From positions 1 to 64,000 of the forward strand of contig JAZDFQ010000078.1 of NCBI GenBank assembly GCA_043807765.1: DNA of 64,000 nucleotides, read 5' to 3'. The notes below the pieces were generated by a model, which did no database searches, had not been told where the DNA came from, and worked only from the letters and a program-made list of their open reading frames with translations. The translations under genes were made by a program, and so were the position numbers. Below, piece after piece: positions 59,032 to 64,000 of this stretch. The DNA comes from Stygiobacter sp043807765 (GTDB taxonomy: Bacteria > Bacteroidota > Ignavibacteria > Ignavibacteriales > Melioribacteraceae). Every line of letters starts with the position of its first letter. Position 1 is the first letter of the stretch.

Positions 59032-60140
59032 TGTTCTTCTTCTTTCATTTCCAGTGCATGCGTTGGACAAACTTGAGTGCAAATTCCGCAGCGAACACAA
59101 ATTTCTTTTTCGAGAGTTAGTTTATCTTTTATTTCCAAAGCATCGTGAACACAAATTTTAACACAAGCTCCGCAGTTATCGCATTTTGCATAATCTACAG
59201 TTGGATAAACTTGATCGCCGTTATATAGAAAATGCTGCTTCTTTTCTTCTTCAGGATCAAAAATTCCAATTAAAGATTCTATGTTCGGATAGTTGTGGGC
59301 ATCCATCCATTTTTCTAAATCCTTAGCAAGTTTACCGTAAACGGATTGACCTTTGAGAATTGAGAGTGAACAAACTTGTACAGCTGATGCGCCTACCATT
59401 AAATATTTTACAACATCTTCAGCTGTGCGAACACCGCCAACTCCAATTATTGGCTTTTTAGAAAGCTTGTGAACAGAAGCTACGAAGTGGAGCCCAATAG
59501 GTAAAATTGCTCTTCCGCTAAGCCAGCCGCGTCCATCTAAACTGCCTAAATATGGCTTTCGTGTTTCTGCATTAAAATCTAGAGCCGGACCAACAGAATT
59601 GATGGCGACATAGCCGTCAACAACATCATCTAGCATAGATACTGCAAGTGGTAAATCGGAAACACCGGGCGAAAATTTTGCAAAGACCGGAACATCAATA
59701 TTTTTTTTAAGAGCCTCCGCAGTTTTACGCAAGTTGTTCGCATCTTTATCGATGTAGTGAATTGAAAACTCGACGGCATCAATCAGTCCGCTGCCATTTA
59801 ACTCCTTGCCAAGAATTTCCAAATCTTGCGGAGAATAGCCAACGGAAGCAATCACGGGTGAACCAAGTGTCCTAATTCTTTTTAATTCTTGTTCAATAAA
59901 TTCTTTGTAACCAACCTCACTCCAAAGTTCGGCATTAAGTAAACTATTCGGATTAAAATTAGAAATATTTGGTATTGGAACTTTTGCGGCTTCAACACTA
60001 ATTGTTTTTACAACTAATCCACCGGCACCGCCATCTTGCGCACGTTTCAACATTTCGTAATTGGCAGCGGTTGGTCCGGCAGCAGTAAAAATTGGGTTGC
60101 AAAAATTTATTCCGAGTAGTTTAGTTTTAAGATCGGCCAT
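59028..60140 (-). CDS. PreA-like dihydropyrimidine-dehydrogenase-type protein
   Basis: A 370-residue protein: a DHODH-type FMN barrel (about 1-300; FTAAGPTAANYEML, GGLVVKTIS, IIGVGGVRTAEDVVKYLMVGASAVQVCS) and two C-terminal [4Fe-4S] motifs, CDNCGACVKICVHDAL and CVRCGICTQVCPTHAL. PreA and DHODH normally have NxSCP with a catalytic Cys; here that loop reads DAVEFSIHYID, with no Cys. So the reaction may differ from pyrimidine reduction. In a purine-type operon it may reduce or oxidise a related ring; that is inference. Confidence 0.88.
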   Translation of the reverse strand: MADLKTKLLGINFCNPIFTAAGPTAANYEMLKRAQDGGAGGLVVKTISVEAAKVPIPNISNFNPNSLLNAELWSEVGYKEFIEQELKRIRTLGSPVIASVGYSPQDLEILGKELNGSGLIDAVEFSIHYIDKDANNLRKTAEALKKNIDVPVFAKFSPGVSDLPLAVSMLDDVVDGYVAINSVGPALDFNAETRKPYLGSLDGRGWLSGRAILPIGLHFVASVHKLSKKPIIGVGGVRTAEDVVKYLMVGASAVQVCSLSILKGQSVYGKLAKDLEKWMDAHNYPNIESLIGIFDPEEEKKQHFLYNGDQVYPTVDYAKCDNCGACVKICVHDALEIKDKLTLEKEICVRCGICTQVCPTHALEMKEEEQ

Positions 60141-60145
60141 AATTT

Positions 60146-61198
60146 TTATTTAGTTTTATTTTTTTGCTTTTCAGAAAGTAAAGTTTCTTCAAAAATCTCA
60201 GTAATATCCGAAGGAGAAGGTAAATACTTTTTCAACTCTTTAGGAACTTTATTTGTGAGTTTGTATGTAGCAACTCCAATTGGTTGCGTTGAATCGCGCA
60301 AAGCATATTCAACAATTATTCTGTCTTTATCTTTACACAAAATCAGCCCAATCGAAGAATTTTCTTCCTTTAGTCTTACTTTGTCATTTAAGACTGAAAG
60401 ATAAAACTGCATTTTGCCTGTGTACTCCGGTTTGAACTCCCCTATTTTCAACTCTACCGCAAGTAGGCATTTCAATCTTCGGTGATATAGAAGTAGATCA
60501 ATAAAATATTCTTGACCGCCTACTTTTAACTTGTACTGATTTCCGATAAACGCAAGATCGCCGCCCATTTCAATTAGAAATTTTCTGATGTTATTTATCA
60601 ACGATATTTCTAGTTGACGCTCTGTATGTTCTTCACCAAGTTCCAGAAAGTCGAATGTATATTCATCTTTAACAGCTAATTTTGCTTGCTTTCTTATTTC
60701 GGGCGTAAGCGTTTTACTAAAATTCGTCTGGTTAGTTAATGTTTTGTTATAAGTTCCGTTTTCAATCTGGTAAATAAGTACATTCTTTGTCCAGCCAAAC
60801 TTCTTAGTCATCTTCAAATAAAAAGCTCTTTCTTTTCCCCCTTTGCATTTTTCCATTATTACCACATTATGAGCCCAGCCAATTTCTGCAACCAATGGTT
60901 GCATAATTGTATTGCTTTCATACTCTGAATAAAAATTCCGCATGTACCAAAGGTTTCTTGCGGATAATCCATTAACTCCGGGAAATTCTTTTTGCAAATC
61001 CTCCGACAGATTTTCGACAATTGATTTACCCCAGCCATGCAGTTTTTGATTCTCGACAATTCGCTTTCCAATATTCCAATACAACTTGATTAATCCTCGA
61101 TTGACGGAACGCAATGCATTGTATTGAGCCTTGCGGATTTGTTCCTTTATTTCAAGGAAGAAAGTTTTGTATTCTGTTTTGCTAAGCTTATTTGCCAT
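60146..61198 (-). CDS. DUF1016/YhcG-type PD-(D/E)XK protein
   Basis: A 350-residue protein of the DUF1016 family. N-terminal part LYWNIGKRIVENQKLHGWGKSIVENLSEDLQKEFP and LSARNLWYMRNFY; C-terminal nuclease core FIDLLLYHRRLKCLLAVELKIGEF (D...E-x-K). Family members are seen near defence or mobile genes and have a YhcG-type nuclease fold. It is squeezed between xdhC-like and PreA-like genes with gaps of 2 and 5 bases, without flanking repeats, and is functionally out of place. Confidence 0.9.
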   Translation of the reverse strand: MANKLSKTEYKTFFLEIKEQIRKAQYNALRSVNRGLIKLYWNIGKRIVENQKLHGWGKSIVENLSEDLQKEFPGVNGLSARNLWYMRNFYSEYESNTIMQPLVAEIGWAHNVVIMEKCKGGKERAFYLKMTKKFGWTKNVLIYQIENGTYNKTLTNQTNFSKTLTPEIRKQAKLAVKDEYTFDFLELGEEHTERQLEISLINNIRKFLIEMGGDLAFIGNQYKLKVGGQEYFIDLLLYHRRLKCLLAVELKIGEFKPEYTGKMQFYLSVLNDKVRLKEENSSIGLILCKDKDRIIVEYALRDSTQPIGVATYKLTNKVPKELKKYLPSPSDITEIFEETLLSEKQKNKTK

Positions 61199-61200
61199 AG

Positions 61201-61677
61201 CTATAATCTACCAGTATGATTTAATTCTTTTGCAGTTTGTATTACCGCATCAATAATTTGTTTATAGCCGGTACAACGGCACAAATTACCAGCTATTGCA
61301 TCTTTAATTTCTTCCTCAGTAGGATCCGGATTTTCTTGCAGCAATGCGTAAGATGAAAGAACCATTCCCGGCGAGCAGAATCCGCATTGAACAGCACCGT
61401 TCAGCAAGAAATTTTTCTGCAGCGGATGAAGTTCTTCCCCTTCGGCTATTCCTTCAATTGTGAGTATTTCTGTTCCCTCAATTTGAGAAGCCAAAACCAA
61501 ACAAGAATTTACAGCTGAGCCGTTTAATATTACTGTACAAGCTCCGCATTCTCCTACTCCGCAGCCCTCTTTGGTTCCGGTTAAATTGAATTCCTCACGA
61601 AGCAAATCGAGCAAACGAATGCTCGGACTTACATCGGCTGCGGCTTCTTTTCCATTTAGAACAAATTTTATTTCCAT
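61201..61677 (-). CDS. xdhC: molybdenum hydroxylase [2Fe-2S] subunit (XdhC/CoxS-type)
   Basis: A 158-residue iron-sulfur subunit. Plant-type [2Fe-2S] Cys: GCGVGECGACTV...C; second cluster QCGFCSPGM and NLCRCTGY. I start it at ATG 61677, where IKFVLNGK begins the family's first strand; an upstream TTG at 61716 is an alternative. It carries electrons between the Mo and FAD subunits. Confidence 0.93.
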   Translation of the reverse strand: MEIKFVLNGKEAAADVSPSIRLLDLLREEFNLTGTKEGCGVGECGACTVILNGSAVNSCLVLASQIEGTEILTIEGIAEGEELHPLQKNFLLNGAVQCGFCSPGMVLSSYALLQENPDPTEEEIKDAIAGNLCRCTGYKQIIDAVIQTAKELNHTGRL

Positions 61678-61705
61678 AATTTTATTATCAACGAACGCAT
61701 AGCAA

Positions 61706-62572
61706 TTAGCGCTCAATTCCCTTTAATAATTGATAAAACATTTGTTGAACAACCGGAAGTTTATAAGCACTAGACCAGCGCAATCCGGTTACTGCTAAAA
61801 CCTCTTCACCCATTTTCTTTGCAAGTTCTTGGCAAAGACTCTCGGTCATCATTTGTCCATTCGCAAATTCTTCCAGTTTTGGAAACCGAGTTCCTATTGG
61901 AGTAACAGCGCCGGAAGCAATTTTAATATCAACAATCTTCTGCTCTTTTAACTGAACCAAAACAGCAAGAGTTAAACGGCTGATTGCAACCGCGCGTCGT
62001 CTTCCAAGCTTATAAAAATCTCCAAAATAATTCTGGGCTTTTATGGGTATCAAAATTCGTGTAGCAATTTCACCCGATTGCAATTGAGTTTTATATGGAG
62101 CTTGCAAAAAATCTTGCAAAGAAATAATTCTTTCTGCATTGAGTGATTTAATTTCAACACTGGCATCATAAACAAGAAGTGCCGGAACTGTGTCGGCACA
62201 AGGTGCATTATTAATAAAATTGCCTGCTATTGTGGCTCTGTTTCTGATTTGCTGACTGCCAACAGTAGAGGCAGCTTTTTTCAATATCGGCAAATGTTCT
62301 TCAACAATTTTATTTTTACATATTTCAGCAAAGGTAGTAGCGGTTCCAATAGAAATTATACCATTTGCAGCGCTGATTCCCTTTATTTCTTCAATTCTAG
62401 TTATATCAATCAAAGTTACAGCATCAGCAAAACGTTTTGAACCTTGAGTCTTTCCAACTATTACATCAGTTCCACCGGCAAGAATTTTTGTTGTAGAATC
62501 TGAATTAGCTAACAGATGAAGAGCTTCTGATAAATTCTTCGGAGTAAGTACACTGCATTTCAAATCAATCAT
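61706..62572 (-). CDS. xdhB: molybdenum hydroxylase FAD subunit (XdhB/CoxM-type)
   Basis: A 288-residue FAD-binding protein. FAD motifs KILAGGTDVIVGK (about 31-43) and TIAGNFINNAPCADT (about 110-124), with the SRLTLAV/RR stretch of the family. It overlaps the Mo subunit gene by 4 bases. Confidence 0.93.
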   Translation of the reverse strand: MIDLKCSVLTPKNLSEALHLLANSDSTTKILAGGTDVIVGKTQGSKRFADAVTLIDITRIEEIKGISAANGIISIGTATTFAEICKNKIVEEHLPILKKAASTVGSQQIRNRATIAGNFINNAPCADTVPALLVYDASVEIKSLNAERIISLQDFLQAPYKTQLQSGEIATRILIPIKAQNYFGDFYKLGRRRAVAISRLTLAVLVQLKEQKIVDIKIASGAVTPIGTRFPKLEEFANGQMMTESLCQELAKKMGEEVLAVTGLRWSSAYKLPVVQQMFYQLLKGIER

Positions 62573-64000
62573 AAACTGCCTCTCTTCAAATCTTGCGGAC
62601 GCAATTTTTTGCCAAGTAGAACTTCTTCTAAGTTTAGCGGAATATTATAAAACCTTTTCCCAAGTGCGTTAGATACAGCGTTAGCAATTGCAGCGGCACC
62701 AAGTTCAAGAGTAGGTTCTCCTAAAGATTTTGCTCCCCAAGCTCCATACTTTTCATTTCCTTCAAGGAAGAGCGGTTTTATTTCATCGATATCTTTTGCA
62801 GTAGGAATTAAGTATTGATCAAAATTGAGTTCGCGAATCATTCCATCTTCAGATGTAACTTCTTCTAAAATTCCGTAACCGGCTCCTTGTGTTACGCCGC
62901 CATAAATTTGTCCAATTGCGCCAAGTCGATTAATTACTGTTCCCGGATCGTGAACAGCCGTTATTTTGTTCAGGTAAACTTCGCCGGTTCCGGTGTTAAC
63001 ACTTACTTCGGCTATTTGACATCCATAAACATAGGTAAAGTAAGCATCGCCTTGTCCGGTGTGTTCGTCCCAGCTAACATCCGGACTTTTGTATCTGCCA
63101 ATAGCAGAAAGTTCAGCATTGTTTTTAGTTGCCAACTTAATAGCATCATCAAATTTTGCTATCATTCCTTTTTTTCTGGAAAAGATTAAGTTCTCTCTGA
63201 ATGAAATGAAATCAGTTTCATCAAGCTTGTATTCTTCACGAACAATCTTTTCTAATTTTTCTCGGAGAAGATCACCAGCATTTTTTGCAGCAGCCGCACC
63301 CATTATTGTACCTCTCGACGCAACAGTTGGCCCGCTGTCTTCCATTTTAGAAGTGTCTGATTCCAAGAAAATTATTTTTTCTGCTGTAACGCCAAGCGCT
63401 TCTGCTGCCGCCATAATTAATGTCATTCGCAAGCCTTGCCCATTTTCAGCAAGTCCGCTTAGTACTACAATTTTTCCATCTGGCTGTACAGAAATGTAAC
63501 AAGATGATTGATCCAAACCCTCTGCACCAAGTGAGCAGCCGCGGAAACTTACAGCAAGACCAATTCCCTTCTTGATTAATTTTTCCGGTGAGATAAACTG
63601 CTCATCCTTAAATATCGGTTTATCAAAAAGATACTCATTCATTTCTTCTTGATTCTTCTTGAAAGCTTTCCATTTTTTAGAAAAGTTTGTGAATGCAACA
63701 GCTTTATCCATAACCGGAATCAGATTTACATCGTGCTCTTTAAGTGTCTGTCCAGTAGCGGTGACGGAACCAAGTTTTAGTCCGTTAATTCTTCTTATTT
63801 CATCCGGTGTTAATCCAACTTTCAAAGCAATTTCATCCATAAGAGATTCTTGAGCAAAGATTGGCTGAGGCGAACCAAATCCGCGCATGGCGCCGGTGTA
63901 AGGATTATTTGTATAAACCGCTCGAACATCAGTTTGAACATTTTCAATCTCGTAAGGTCCAGTAGCTTGAACAACAGAACGCCAAGTTACAAACGGACTC
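62569..64000 (-). CDS. xdhA: molybdenum hydroxylase large (Mo) subunit, partial (XdhA/XdhD-type)
   Basis: The C-terminal 477 codons of a xanthine-dehydrogenase-family Mo subunit; the reading frame is open to the right edge, so the N-terminal part lies outside. Motifs: NNPYTGAMRGFGSPQ, SGLAENGQGLRMTLIMAAAEALG and the catalytic Glu in GAKSLGEPTLELGAAAI. The Met at 63888 is internal, not a start. Which substrate (xanthine, hypoxanthine, urate precursor, other N-heterocycle) cannot be told from this part. First visible gene of the operon running down to 54272. Confidence 0.9.
   Translation of the reverse strand, partial: SPFVTWRSVVQATGPYEIENVQTDVRAVYTNNPYTGAMRGFGSPQPIFAQESLMDEIALKVGLTPDEIRRINGLKLGSVTATGQTLKEHDVNLIPVMDKAVAFTNFSKKWKAFKKNQEEMNEYLFDKPIFKDEQFISPEKLIKKGIGLAVSFRGCSLGAEGLDQSSCYISVQPDGKIVVLSGLAENGQGLRMTLIMAAAEALGVTAEKIIFLESDTSKMEDSGPTVASRGTIMGAAAAKNAGDLLREKLEKIVREEYKLDETDFISFRENLIFSRKKGMIAKFDDAIKLATKNNAELSAIGRYKSPDVSWDEHTGQGDAYFTYVYGCQIAEVSVNTGTGEVYLNKITAVHDPGTVINRLGAIGQIYGGVTQGAGYGILEEVTSEDGMIRELNFDQYLIPTAKDIDEIKPLFLEGNEKYGAWGAKSLGEPTLELGAAAIANAVSNALGKRFYNIPLNLEEVLLGKKLRPQDLKRGSL

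Noticed and set aside
60146..61198. Restriction-modification locus around DUF1016
   Set aside because: No methyltransferase or specificity subunit lies nearby; both neighbours are metabolic genes.
62569..63888. Met at 63888 as start of the Mo subunit
   Set aside because: The frame is open to the window edge and MRGFGSPQ is an internal family motif.
1..64000. tRNA or rRNA genes
   Set aside because: No TTCGANNC-type T-loop with matching acceptor stem and no rRNA-like stretch was seen on reading; a covariance-model search would settle it.

Overview
The window is an AT-rich, gene-dense bacterial chromosome segment, most likely from the Ignavibacteria or a close relative in the Bacteroidota/Chlorobi group. 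The pointers are a secreted protein ending in a type IX secretion sorting domain with the NYPNPFNPET motif, a bacillithiol-synthesis glycosyltransferase (BshA), a perfect TAnnTTTG promoter box of the Bacteroidota type, multihaem cytochromes and a polysulfide-reductase-like complex suggesting anaerobic respiration. No rRNA, tRNA, CRISPR array, prophage or full insertion sequence was seen. Many starts have a clear AGGAG-type ribosome binding site; several are TTG or GTG.

Layout. 1-5,034: Mg2+ transporter, lipoprotein, a T9SS cargo protein and a small lectin-like secreted protein. 5,161-11,288: surface-sugar genes (rfbD, a PfkB kinase, bshA, ugd, rfbC, galE). 11,445-13,286: a CMD-family protein, a membrane protein and a THEP1-type NTPase. 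13,384-24,274: a sulfur-respiration locus with a Cys-rich MerR regulator translationally coupled to a PsrABC-type molybdoenzyme, two YeeE/YedE transporter halves, a cysteine-poor rhodanese, a FadL-type porin, a 12-haem cytochrome and MobA. 24,449-33,962: housekeeping genes in one tightly overlapping operon (era, EamA transporter, acylphosphatase, ispF, dedA, lnt, threonine aldolase). 34,049-35,734: an ECF sigma/anti-sigma pair and its probable target. 35,803-48,227: trxB, queG, fabF, Rieske and MBL proteins, a MutS-like ATPase, ferredoxin, LemA/TPM and UPF0210. 48,241-52,375: a four-helix-bundle cassette, an ACT protein, a secreted YidD-like/TPR operon and an acyl-CoA dehydrogenase. 52,687-54,275: rlmN and a lipoprotein. 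54,272-64,000: a molybdenum-hydroxylase/purine-type operon (xdhABC-like, PreA-like, YgeY, YgeW, a threonine-synthase-like PLP enzyme, a MocA-like transferase), running off the right edge.

The most unusual feature is how small non-transposon cassettes sit between genes of conserved operons. Three unrelated small ORFs (GIY-YIG nuclease, PD-(D/E)XK-like GxxExxY protein, S23-type four-helix bundle) are each bracketed by degenerate inverted repeats whose bases also encode start codons, stop codons or C-terminal residues. ORF-less copies of the GIY-YIG and GxxExxY repeat families lie in neighbouring intergenic gaps of the same operons. Further repeat families without an ORF (AAGATT/AAGATC hairpins, CACAAAGGCACTAAG arms, two MITE-like elements) fill other gaps. 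The sulfur locus and the purine-type locus both need a molybdenum cofactor, and each carries its own nucleotidyltransferase (MobA, MocA-like).
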